A DNA stretch of 34,298 nucleotides, from the IMG/VR virus record IMGVR_UViG_3300020163_000010, positions 1 through 34,298 of that record; one strand, 5' to 3'. The translations under genes and the position numbers were made by a program. The stretch is from a virus. Shown here in pieces: positions 23,468 through 29,377 of the stretch (positions within the stretch are counted from its first letter, which is position 1; each line of letters begins with the position of its first letter). A model generated the notes under the pieces. That model searched no databases. It was given only the letters and a program-made list of their open reading frames with translations, and was not told where the DNA came from.

Positions 23468-24065
23468 GTTGCTCCAATTCAAAGTGATTCTCTTCAAAAT
23501 GTTGTAATGTGCAGCCTAGCGCCCTGTTTACCTCAACAATCGTGTGGCGTATATAGTCCTCGTCTAGTTCCGCAGTAGCGATTTCTTCGGCAAGCTCTCT
23601 TAAGTAATGGGTTAAATGCGTTTGCGCCGGACATGCGGTTACGTCCTCTTCTTCGGCAATGCTCATTACTTTGGCTTCGGCTTCGTCCAAAATCTCTTTG
23701 AAATCTTTATTACCAGGTTTCAAAGCACTTTGGGCAATCTCAGTCGCTACACCAATAAGCTGGCGTTTTACTGATTTCTCGCGCACGATGTCCACGTAAG
23801 CCAATATGTTTTTGGTCGATACCGTTTCGTTGGCCATCTCGAAAATATATTTTTCTAATGGCTTAAATCTCATGCTTACAAGTCCGGCCTCAAAGCTTTT
23901 GTGTTCGTCCCATAGCAACTGCATGACATGGTATATACAACGGTGGTCTTTTTTGGCAAAATCTTCGGTACACAGTTTGTCTTTTACGACATTGAAATAA
24001 CTGCTGTCTAACAGTAGTCCGCCTAAAACCGCTCTTTCTGCTTCAATTGATTTTGGTAATTGCAC
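23460..24065 (-). CDS. stand-alone DnaB N-terminal domain protein
   Basis: A 201-residue protein; GTG start at 24065 with AAGGAGCATAAC upstream. Residues 3-130 match the N-terminal domain of replicative helicase DnaB (PKSIEAERAVLGGLLLD at 4-20, a helical collar-forming domain that binds primase). DnaB is about 450-470 residues and carries its RecA-type ATPase at the C-terminus; that part is absent here. The remaining ~70 residues are acidic and not helicase-like. It may bind host DnaB or DnaG and redirect or block them, or act as an adaptor in phage replication. It is probably not a helicase. Confidence 0.8.
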   Translation of the reverse strand: MQLPKSIEAERAVLGGLLLDSSYFNVVKDKLCTEDFAKKDHRCIYHVMQLLWDEHKSFEAGLVSMRFKPLEKYIFEMANETVSTKNILAYVDIVREKSVKRQLIGVATEIAQSALKPGNKDFKEILDEAEAKVMSIAEEEDVTACPAQTHLTHYLRELAEEIATAELDEDYIRHTIVEVNRALGCTLQHFEENHFELEQHD

Positions 24066-24066
24066 G

Positions 24067-24417
24067 TTATGCTCCTTGTGGTTTATATCCTAAAAGTCCC
24101 TGGATTGTTTCGCAGCCTTGAATTATTTGCCCCAAAGCCTGGTTTAGTTTAACTATTTTTTTGCGATGCAATATTATCTCAATAGGCACTTCTCGCAAAA
24201 CCCATTTAGCCTTTCCACCTTCGCGCTTAATTGATAATTCCCATCCATGCTCTAGTAGAAGCTCGCGTACATCAGGGGTTAACGTCCCGCTTTTATTGCT
24301 TACCCCTGTGATTTCTGCAAGCTCATCAGACCTTAAACCTTCTGGGTGCTTAATGAGTGCGTCAATCATTTTGCGCTGGTTAAAACTTATCAATGGGTAT
24401 AAGGTTTCTATACTCAT
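24067..24417 (-). CDS. winged-helix DNA-binding protein
   Basis: A 116-residue protein with AATAAGGAGATTGGA before its ATG. Residues 9-60 form a winged helix: ISFNQRKMIDALIKHPEG, then LRSDELAEITGVSNKSGTL as helix-turn-helix, and a wing with KREGGKAKWVLREV. The C-terminal 40 residues are helical and may be the dimer arm. It precedes the DnaB-N gene in the operon (stop overlaps the next start region). It could be a replication or transcription regulator. Confidence 0.75.
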   Translation of the reverse strand: MSIETLYPLISFNQRKMIDALIKHPEGLRSDELAEITGVSNKSGTLTPDVRELLLEHGWELSIKREGGKAKWVLREVPIEIILHRKKIVKLNQALGQIIQGCETIQGLLGYKPQGA

Positions 24418-24465
24418 TCCAATCTCCTTATTGTTGTGAAAGTCCGTTTAACCATTTTGTTGGAG

Positions 24466-24747
24466 TTAACCAAATGGTAATTCAAAAATGTGCCAGACAA
24501 ACCCGTTAGGCATGTGAAGGGTTTTATAGAAGCGCAGTTTTTCCATGTCATCTATTTTGTGTCCGGTGCCATAAATTCTAAAGTACCGCTCTTCAAGGTC
24601 GGCACCTTCTTGGAGTGCCACCCAAAAACAAATGTCATTGCCCTGGTTATTGATGTCGCAAATGTGTGAGTTCTTTGGAAGGTTTACGGTTATGAGGCCG
24701 TCTTGAATGGGCAGGAAATACTTGTATATGACATTCATGAGTGACAT
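24466..24747 (-). CDS. DUF7352-type phage protein
   Basis: A 93-residue beta-rich protein. The ATG at 24747 has AAGGA at normal spacing. It shows the pattern of a widespread small phage protein family: YKYFLPIQDGLITVNLPKNS near the start, ICFWVAL, RYFRIYGTGHKI in the centre and GFVWHIFE at the end. This is what I know as DUF7352. No biochemical role has been established to my knowledge. First gene of the - strand unit downstream of a divergent intergenic region. Confidence 0.8.
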   Translation of the reverse strand: MSLMNVIYKYFLPIQDGLITVNLPKNSHICDINNQGNDICFWVALQEGADLEERYFRIYGTGHKIDDMEKLRFYKTLHMPNGFVWHIFELPFG

Positions 24748-24804
24748 CAATATATCCTTATATTAAAGTGTTAAGGTATTTAAAAAACTAAGGATAAATC
24801 ATAG

Positions 24805-25140
24805 ATGAAAATAAAACTACTGGCAGCAATGTTGGCTTTGGGTTCCAGTGCAGCGTATTGCGGTGGGTTACTGTTCGATGTGCAATCAGAAAATAAAGGA
24901 TTATCTTTACCGATTACCTTATGCTTAAATGGCGTTGCGCAAATGTCATGCCAAAACTATACGGCCACTGGCTTGGATTTGTACATAAGAACGCGCACCA
25001 CTAACCACACCAATTTCCCGAACGCAGGAATAAGGTTAAACACTACAGGCTATAAGATAAGTAACTGCACGCCTCACAGTAATGGGTATTGCATATTTAC
25101 GGCAAACAGTTTTAATCCCGTATTTATTGGGTTAAAGTGA
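24805..25140 (+). CDS. secreted Cys-rich protein, putative moron
   Basis: A 111-residue protein with AAGGATAAATCATAG upstream, read on the + strand within the - strand early block. The N-terminal 18-20 residues form a signal peptide (MKIKLLAAMLALGSSAAYC). The mature part is rich in Asn and Thr with four spaced Cys (LCLNG, MSCQN, SNCTP, GYCIF) that could form disulfides in the periplasm or outside the cell. The motif NHTNFPNAGI and a terminal GYCIFTAN resemble, from memory, repeats in secreted proteins of Legionella/Coxiella-type bacteria. Its own position, strand and terminator mark it as host-directed cargo rather than a phage-core gene. Confidence 0.8.
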   Translation: MKIKLLAAMLALGSSAAYCGGLLFDVQSENKGLSLPITLCLNGVAQMSCQNYTATGLDLYIRTRTTNHTNFPNAGIRLNTTGYKISNCTPHSNGYCIFTANSFNPVFIGLK

Positions 25141-25145
25141 AAAAG

Positions 25146-25212
25146 AAGCCCTCATCTTGAGCATACCTAATAGAGCTGAGCAGCGTTAGGGGTTAAGAGG
25201 CTTTGAGGGCTT
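25146..25212. terminator. bidirectional terminator with nested stems
   Basis: AAGCCCTCA (25146-25154) pairs perfectly with TGAGGGCTT (25204-25212). Inner complementarities (TCTT/AAGA, ACCTAA/TTAGGGGT, GCT..AGC) allow an extended rod. It sits between the convergent genes 24805-25140 and 25219-25515, with short T and A runs on both sides, so it should terminate both transcripts. Confidence 0.7.
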
Positions 25213-25218
25213 TAACGT

Positions 25219-25515
25219 TTACTTGGTTCCCTCACTCGTGAGGGTAGCGGCCGTGTATTGCTCTTTTGCGTCCAGCAGCGCTTCAAGGTATCCTTTGTTC
25301 CATTTTGGAAACTGGTACGGTTCCGTGTTTTCTAATTGTAATTCTTTTTGATTCAATATGGCAAACTCTAACCAATCTGCAAAGGGATCGACTTTTTTAG
25401 CACAGCTCTTTAGTATATGCCTATCCAGCGTAACTTTCTCTATCTCGTCCTTAGTTATTTCACCGCGATTAAAAAGTCCGTTTACATACTCTGAGCATTC
25501 CTTACAATCAATCAT
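25219..25515 (-). CDS. hypothetical early protein
   Basis: A 98-residue protein from the ATG at 25515, chosen because AAGGAAG lies just upstream; an ATG at 25542 lies inside the previous gene. It has a CKEC pair at residues 4-7 and a third Cys near 38, then a helical polar remainder. No family is recognised. It lies in the region with the Tad2-like gene, a zinc-ribbon gene and Sak4. Confidence 0.65.
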   Translation of the reverse strand: MIDCKECSEYVNGLFNRGEITKDEIEKVTLDRHILKSCAKKVDPFADWLEFAILNQKELQLENTEPYQFPKWNKGYLEALLDAKEQYTAATLTSEGTK

Positions 25516-25672
25516 GTTTGCTTCCTTCTTTTGGTTCGCCACAAAAATAAGCGTATGAAACGGGGTACCATGGATGCCCCGCTAAAAACTTTTTATCCTG
25601 CTCCGTCATTTTTCTACCGCACTCGTTTTTACAATCAGGAGATGCGCAGTATGTTCTATCTTTGAATGTCAT
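25508..25672 (-). CDS. small zinc-ribbon phage protein
   Basis: A 54-residue protein starting in an ATGA overlap with the Tad2-like gene. TFKDRTYCASPDCKNECGRK (2-21) with C9, C14 and C18, and a fourth Cys in YAYFCGEP, form a treble-clef-like zinc site. This is a common small phage protein type (DRTFC..p.C...CGR). Its cellular role is not known to me. Confidence 0.75.
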   Translation of the reverse strand: MTFKDRTYCASPDCKNECGRKMTEQDKKFLAGHPWYPVSYAYFCGEPKEGSKHD

Positions 25673-26043
25673 TCTTCAATCCAATCGGTTGCCATGAATG
25701 AATCAAACTCAGGAACGAAGGGGAAGCTGTCCATCATATGAAGTACCAGTCTGCCCGTGGTCTTATCCAGGAATATGTAAGAGTCCGTCCACTCTTCCAT
25801 TTGCGCACGTTTTCCATCATTTAAAAATGGAATTATTTCGCAAAAGGTAAGCGGCTGGGTATCTCCTTCAATAAACCACCCATCAGAAACCATAATGCTT
25901 TCATCGTAGGTGTAATCTAAAAATCTAGGCTGGTAAGACATTACCTCTTCGCCCTGCATCATGAAATAAAGGCTTCCTTTCCATACGCTTCTGGTAACTT
26001 TCGCCCCATTCTTAAGCAAATCCATTGCTTCGCAGAAATTCAT
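25669..26043 (-). CDS. two-module DUF2829 / Tad2-like protein
   Basis: A 124-residue protein with AGGGAGTCAAACTA before its ATG. Residues 1-59 and 65-124 are a tandem duplication: MNFCEAMDLLKNGAKVTRSVW against LTFCEIIPFLNDGKRAQMEEW, and the end motifs IMVSDGWFIE against FMATDWIEE. Each half is a shortened DUF2829 module. DUF2829 includes Tad2, which binds the Thoeris cyclic ADP-ribose messenger. The single-module relative is at 2974-3219. The two halves are diverged, so they may bind different ligands. It lies in the early operon, where an anti-defence protein is expected. Ligand binding is inferred. Confidence 0.75.
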   Translation of the reverse strand: MNFCEAMDLLKNGAKVTRSVWKGSLYFMMQGEEVMSYQPRFLDYTYDESIMVSDGWFIEGDTQPLTFCEIIPFLNDGKRAQMEEWTDSYIFLDKTTGRLVLHMMDSFPFVPEFDSFMATDWIEE

Positions 26044-26089
26044 TAGTTTGACTCCCTAGATAATTATTGCAGTAACTCCGAAACTTAAG

Positions 26090-26148
26090 AGCGCACATTC
26101 CCGTCATGACGGTGGGAAGTGATGTTGAAAAACCATCACGAGTGCGCT
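26090..26148 (-). ncRNA. three-way-junction RNA element between SSB and Tad2-like genes
   Basis: Outer stem AGCGCAC/GTGCGCT (26090-26096 with 26142-26148) encloses two hairpins: GTGATG/CATCAC (26119-26124 with 26134-26139) and TTCCC/GGGAA (26098-26102 with 26114-26118). The second can also form the palindrome CCGTCATGACGG. It lies in the 140-base gap upstream of the Tad2-like gene. It could be a riboswitch-like leader, a processing signal or a transcription pause. It is not a standard terminator because no T-run follows. Confidence 0.6.
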
Positions 26149-26183
26149 TACTCCAAAGACTTTTAAATATCCCATCATTCACC

Positions 26184-26687
26184 TTATAGAAATGGTGGAA
26201 TATCATCATCAGTAAACGGTGGTGGTGTATCGCCATTCGGTGCACCGTTCGCCCCTTGTTCGCCTTTTGTTAGGTAATCTTCCACCTTATTTTTGTCTGG
26301 ATACTTAGAACCCATCGGTTTGCCTTTTAACTTATCTTGGGGTATTTCGCCACCCTGCTCCACAGTTATTTTTACCTTAACGGTCTTGTTAATGGCAACT
26401 TGAGAACAAAGTTTACCGTCTGCATATTCTTTTTGAATTCCCGCAGATTCCGCAAAGTGTACGACTTTCCACATCATTTGTTTGGTGAACACTAAAAAGT
26501 CCCTAATGTCGTGTGGCTTGCCCGCTTCATCATAACAAGTAACGGTCATGTCCATCATAGGATTACCCGAATTTGCAGACGTGGTATCTTGCGAAGCGGT
26601 AATAACCGCCTCATAAATTCCTTCTTTCATTAATTGAAATCGCTCAGCCATTGCTTCCTGCTTTGACATTGGTTGATACTGAAACAT
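26184..26687 (-). CDS. single-stranded DNA-binding protein, DUF669-like
   Basis: A 167-residue protein with AAGGAGAATAAAGT before its ATG. An OB-fold-like body (MKEGIYEAVITASQDTTSAN near 20-39, then DFLVFTKQMMWKVVHF) is followed by a Gly/Asn-rich linker and the acidic C-terminal tip TDDDIPPFL, the SSB-type tail that recruits partner proteins. The body resembles DUF669. It lies next to the Sak4-like recombinase, the known Sak4-SSB pairing in phage single-strand annealing recombination. Confidence 0.88.
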   Translation of the reverse strand: MFQYQPMSKQEAMAERFQLMKEGIYEAVITASQDTTSANSGNPMMDMTVTCYDEAGKPHDIRDFLVFTKQMMWKVVHFAESAGIQKEYADGKLCSQVAINKTVKVKITVEQGGEIPQDKLKGKPMGSKYPDKNKVEDYLTKGEQGANGAPNGDTPPPFTDDDIPPFL

Positions 26688-26690
26688 ACT

Positions 26691-27536
26691 TTATTCTCCT
26701 TGTATTTTAGACTTCATGAAATCGATACACTTTTGAATCGAATCTTTTTGCATGTCCGACCAAGCATCAGAATTGGCTTTATCCAACCATTTTTGCGTAG
26801 TCTCCTCACTTACCTTGAGCAACTCAATGAGTCGTTCAATCTCTTTAATTTGGTCAGGTGTAGCCAGTTCTTGCGCCACTGCTTCACGTTCAATTACCGC
26901 CCGTCCGTAACGGTCTGCAATCTCTTCATAAGAGAATGGGAACGTGTCTGTATCTTGGAACGTCTCAAAGCGTGACTTCTTAACCAAGCCCACACGATGG
27001 GTTCCACGCTTTTGAATCTCAAACACTAAATCGAAAAGGTAATCTAATTTCTTGTAACAGTCGAACGTTTGCCCTAAAACTGCCAAATTTTGTCCGTACT
27101 CATTCTTGCTATGAGAAGTAATAATAACGTTCATGTCCAAGCGGAACAGCAAGTTTAATAGCTGCTTCATGCGCTTGTTAGCTTCACCGTAATGGCGACC
27201 AAAATCAGTACCCACTTTGCGCTCTGCCTTTTCGAGCAGGTCATTGTATGACAAGGTTAGCGAGTCGATGATTAACGTTTTATAGTCGTGCTTTGTGGTT
27301 AACAATTCACGTACTTCATTAATCATTTCGTCAAAGTCTACGGTCATAAGCACCGCACCGTCTGACTTTTCAATCAAGCGTACATACTGTGGCTTGTTGG
27401 TTGAACCCTCAGTGTCAATGATATAGGGCTTCGGGAATTGAATTGCAGCATACGTTTTGCCGACACCAGCAGAACCATAAAACAATGCTTTCATTCTGCA
27501 CTCAGACACCAAAGGTTTTTTTGCTTTTAACGCCAT
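26691..27536 (-). CDS. Sak4-like RecA-fold recombinase
   Basis: A 281-residue protein starting at 27536 with AGGAGAAGTAAAA upstream; an earlier in-frame ATG at 27563 has no good site. Walker A GSAGVGKT is at 21-28 and Walker B TLIIDSLT at 87-94, with HSKNEYGQ as a later sensor region. It belongs to the AAA/RecA-like group of phage recombination proteins (Sak4), which anneal single strands with help from the SSB encoded next to it. The C-terminal 60 residues are helical. It may also support replication restart; the Sak4 role is the best-supported. Confidence 0.88.
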   Translation of the reverse strand: MALKAKKPLVSECRMKALFYGSAGVGKTYAAIQFPKPYIIDTEGSTNKPQYVRLIEKSDGAVLMTVDFDEMINEVRELLTTKHDYKTLIIDSLTLSYNDLLEKAERKVGTDFGRHYGEANKRMKQLLNLLFRLDMNVIITSHSKNEYGQNLAVLGQTFDCYKKLDYLFDLVFEIQKRGTHRVGLVKKSRFETFQDTDTFPFSYEEIADRYGRAVIEREAVAQELATPDQIKEIERLIELLKVSEETTQKWLDKANSDAWSDMQKDSIQKCIDFMKSKIQGE

Positions 27537-27597
27537 TTTTACTTCTCCTAACATAGTTAACATAAAGTGCTCACTTAAGAGCTTAGATAAACCCCAT

Positions 27598-27643
27598 ATT
27601 CGCTCATTCGCCCTAAATTCGCTTTTTAACCGAATAAGCGAAT
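27598..27643. repeat. cluster of GCGAAT-type repeats before the Sak4 gene
   Basis: ATTCGC occurs at 27598-27603, 27606-27611 and 27617-27622. GCGAAT follows in the other orientation at 27638-27643, with a CCGAAT half at 27630-27635. The first and last halves can pair (ATTCGCTT/AAGCGAAT). ATAAAGTG(C/T)TCA flanks the cluster on both sides (about 27571 and 27642). It is probably a multi-site operator for a regulator of the recombination genes, or a minor origin-like iteron set. Confidence 0.6.
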
Positions 27644-27650
27644 AAAGTGT

Positions 27651-27854
27651 TCATCTACGCTGACCGTCTATGCACTCCATGACCATGTATAAGGCGTCCA
27701 ACATTCCCTTGTCTTCACCTCTTTCAAGACCTGTTCGCCATGTTTCACCAATGTCTGTAAACGTCTCGAAGTCATTGGGGTGTTGTTCAACAACATTTTC
27801 CCAGTAGTCAATTCGATGCTGTACCCATGCTTTGATGCTTTCAACTGATACCAT
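27651..27854 (-). CDS. hypothetical early protein
   Basis: A 67-residue acidic helical protein (SIKAWVQHRIDYWENVVEQH near 6-25). The start has AAGGGG in its upstream 20 bases. It lies between the GCGAAT repeat cluster and the preceding early gene. An alternative frame from 27910 overlaps it and encodes a less convincing basic protein. I recognise no family. Confidence 0.6.
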   Translation of the reverse strand: MVSVESIKAWVQHRIDYWENVVEQHPNDFETFTDIGETWRTGLERGEDKGMLDALYMVMECIDGQRR

Positions 27855-27910
27855 TTTTTACCCCTTGTAAAATCTAATCGCTCTTTCGCTGTCACATAGT
27901 CTTTAATCAT

Positions 27911-28153
27911 TTAACCTTCTCCACTTTCTAATAAATCGATATGTCCTATAGCTGCCAGTGATGCTTCGCCTGGTGAGTCAAAGTACTCGTCTGATTCCCT
28001 GATTACAGGCGTTCCCATCCAAAAATGATGGTCTCCGCCTTTGTCTAAAATCTTGTAGTAGTAGTACTTTGTGTCTGGGTAATCATCATCAGGATATGCC
28101 CATATCTCATACTCATAATGGCTAAACCTGTCTTCTCTAACTAGCGTCTCCAT
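27911..28153 (-). CDS. hypothetical early protein
   Basis: An 80-residue acidic protein, rich in Tyr and Asp in its first half (YEYEIWAYPDDDYPDTKYYYY). Its start lies within the 3' end of the upstream gene (overlap 13 bases). No domain is known. Its composition and small size fit the group of phage early inhibitors, but no function can be given. Confidence 0.65.
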   Translation of the reverse strand: METLVREDRFSHYEYEIWAYPDDDYPDTKYYYYKILDKGGDHHFWMGTPVIRESDEYFDSPGEASLAAIGHIDLLESGEG

Positions 28154-28662
28154 ACGAAGTCGCCGTGTTCCATGTCTTGCTCACATCGGTAACCTGCTTC
28201 GTGCATTTCGTTGTTATAAAAGTCTTCACAAGCAGTTTCTAAAAGGTCATTAAGTGTGTCTTTGTAATAAGTAAGGACGTTTACAGTTGTGACTTGAGCG
28301 AATTTAGCGCGTGTTTTAGGGTTAGAATCTTTGAGCATGGCAAGCATGGCGCAAAGAAAATCGCTGTTTAAAGTTTGGTCTTCGCCATAGCAAGCCCATT
28401 CAATCTCACGGTCTATTGATTCTATATATAGGCGTGCAAATTCAAGCTGGTATGGCGTTGAAAGCATGTCGAGGTTAAGCTCGTAATGGTCGCTTTTGAA
28501 CTTTCCAAAGCTTGCAACCATCTCCAAAGCATAATCTCTAAGATTACGTTGGTGGCCTGAAATTTTCGTTACTCCTGTAACAAAACCCTTAAATTCAAAC
28601 GGGTCATCAATCCATGATTCTTGCTTTTGCGCGTTAGAGTACGCTAAACTTAATGCGTTCAT
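28141..28662 (-). CDS. hypothetical early protein
   Basis: A 173-residue protein with AGGGGAATTAT before ATG. It is helical, with several aromatic residues and three Cys; the C-terminal part has CEDFYNNEMHEAGYRCEQDM, with two Cys about 15 residues apart. I do not recognise the family. It is the first gene after the RHH repressor on this strand, so it is likely among the earliest expressed. Confidence 0.7.
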   Translation of the reverse strand: MNALSLAYSNAQKQESWIDDPFEFKGFVTGVTKISGHQRNLRDYALEMVASFGKFKSDHYELNLDMLSTPYQLEFARLYIESIDREIEWACYGEDQTLNSDFLCAMLAMLKDSNPKTRAKFAQVTTVNVLTYYKDTLNDLLETACEDFYNNEMHEAGYRCEQDMEHGDFVWRR

Positions 28663-28696
28663 ATAATTCCCCTATCAAAGTTTTGTTTGAACAACC

Positions 28697-28724
28697 GAGG
28701 TTTTGGGGTGCAACCCGAAGCCTC
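28697..28724 (-). other. nested hairpin in the leader of the early gene
   Basis: GAGG (28697-28700) pairs with CCTC (28721-28724), and GGGT (28706-28709) with ACCC (28713-28716) inside it. It lies in the leader between the RHH gene and the gene starting at 28662. A transcription attenuator is possible but the stems are short. Confidence 0.4.
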
Positions 28725-28743
28725 AGACTCACTTATTTTACTA

Positions 28744-28947
28744 CTATTCTACATCTGCGAAATCACCTAAAACATCCATCTTTTTTGTCAACTTTACTCT
28801 TTCTTTTTCAACCAACTTAGTTACATACTCACCCATTGAAATCTCAGAAATCATGGCAGCCTTTTTTAGCAACAACCAAGTGTCTCTGGGCATTCTCATG
28901 TGAAATGCTCGGTCATCTTCCTGTATATTTTTTCTTTTTACTGACAT
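28744..28947 (-). CDS. Arc-type ribbon-helix-helix repressor
   Basis: A 67-residue protein with GAGGGAGTT before its ATG. Residues 14-48 form a ribbon-helix-helix fold: the strand AFHMRMPRDTW followed by two helices (LLLKKAAMISEI and MGEYVTKLVEKE). Arc, Mnt and MetJ repressors share this layout and bind operators as pairs of dimers. P22 controls its lytic/lysogenic balance with two such proteins. GATAC half-sites cover its own promoter, so autorepression is likely. Confidence 0.88.
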   Translation of the reverse strand: MSVKRKNIQEDDRAFHMRMPRDTWLLLKKAAMISEISMGEYVTKLVEKERVKLTKKMDVLGDFADVE

Positions 28948-28971
28948 AACTCCCTCGTATTAATGTATTGA

Positions 28972-29046
28972 GATACCATGGATACAAATGTATCACGACA
29001 CGGCAAGAGAATGCAATCGAAATTTAAAATAATTATATCAAGATAC
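28972..29046. promoter_or_regulatory. RHH operators and extended -10 promoter
   Basis: GATAC at 28972-28976 and 28981-28985, then GTATC at 28990-28994 (inverted), form a set of three half-sites. TATCAAGATAC (29036-29046) overlaps the - strand extended -10 TGATATAAT (-10 at 29032-29037), placing repressor over the promoter of its own gene. Confidence 0.7.
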
Positions 29047-29129
29047 AAAAAAGACTTTTATGTTTGTGTGATTTAGATTAGGATTGTGCAAATGAAGTTT
29101 GAAAGAGGGTTAGCAGCTAGTTACTTCCT

Positions 29130-29152
29130 GTTCCAAGCTGCTGGAACTTTTT
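29130..29152 (+). terminator. hairpin with T-run, possible small RNA end
   Basis: GTTCCA (29130-29135), loop AGCTGC, TGGAAC (29142-29147), then TTTTT. It is not downstream of an annotated + strand gene, so it may terminate a short RNA starting somewhere after 29050. In P22 the immunity region near RHH repressors encodes a small RNA, so this is worth a look. Confidence 0.6.
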
Positions 29153-29300
29153 GAATTGAATCGCATGATTGTACATCCGCCAAGACCATCAATCGTGCTT
29201 ATATTTACAACCGGACGCCATTGTTTGGCAAGTTACGGCTTAGTGCGTCCATACACATAAGGCAATTATAGTCATGACTCCATCCTTGCGCAACACTTCT

Positions 29301-29329
29301 TTAATTTATCCTACGATTCAACCTATACT
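29301..29329 (+). promoter_or_regulatory. promoter of the replication genes
   Basis: TATACT (29324-29329) is a good -10, 17 bases from a weak TTAATT (29301-29306). It is about 50 bases upstream of the initiator start codon and its ribosome binding site AAAGGGAA. Confidence 0.55.
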
Positions 29330-29377
29330 ATTCCTAAGCACAAGATGTGCTGCTCACCTCACTAAAGGGAATTAGTT

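Larger units (their letters stand above)
28948..29377. other. 430-base regulatory gap between RHH gene and initiator gene
   Basis: It contains the RHH operators and extended -10 (28972-29046), a terminator-like hairpin with T-run at 29130-29152 that could end a short + strand RNA, another hairpin at 29213-29250 (GGACGC/GCGTCC around an inner GCCA-loop-TGGC), and the initiator promoter at 29301-29329. I see no convincing protein-coding frame of 25 codons or more with a ribosome binding site. Confidence 0.7.

Noticed and set aside
26012-26245. Reverse-strand ORF of 77 codons near the three-way-junction RNA
   Set aside because: It overlaps two well supported genes and the structured gap in another frame and encodes an unlikely His/Leu/Arg-rich sequence.
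27668-27910. 80-codon ORF overlapping the 27651-27854 gene
   Set aside because: Its start overlaps the upstream stop, which is attractive, but its C-terminal part is not protein-like and the overlapping frame has a better ribosome binding site and composition. A short product from its first 20 codons or a frameshift is not excluded.
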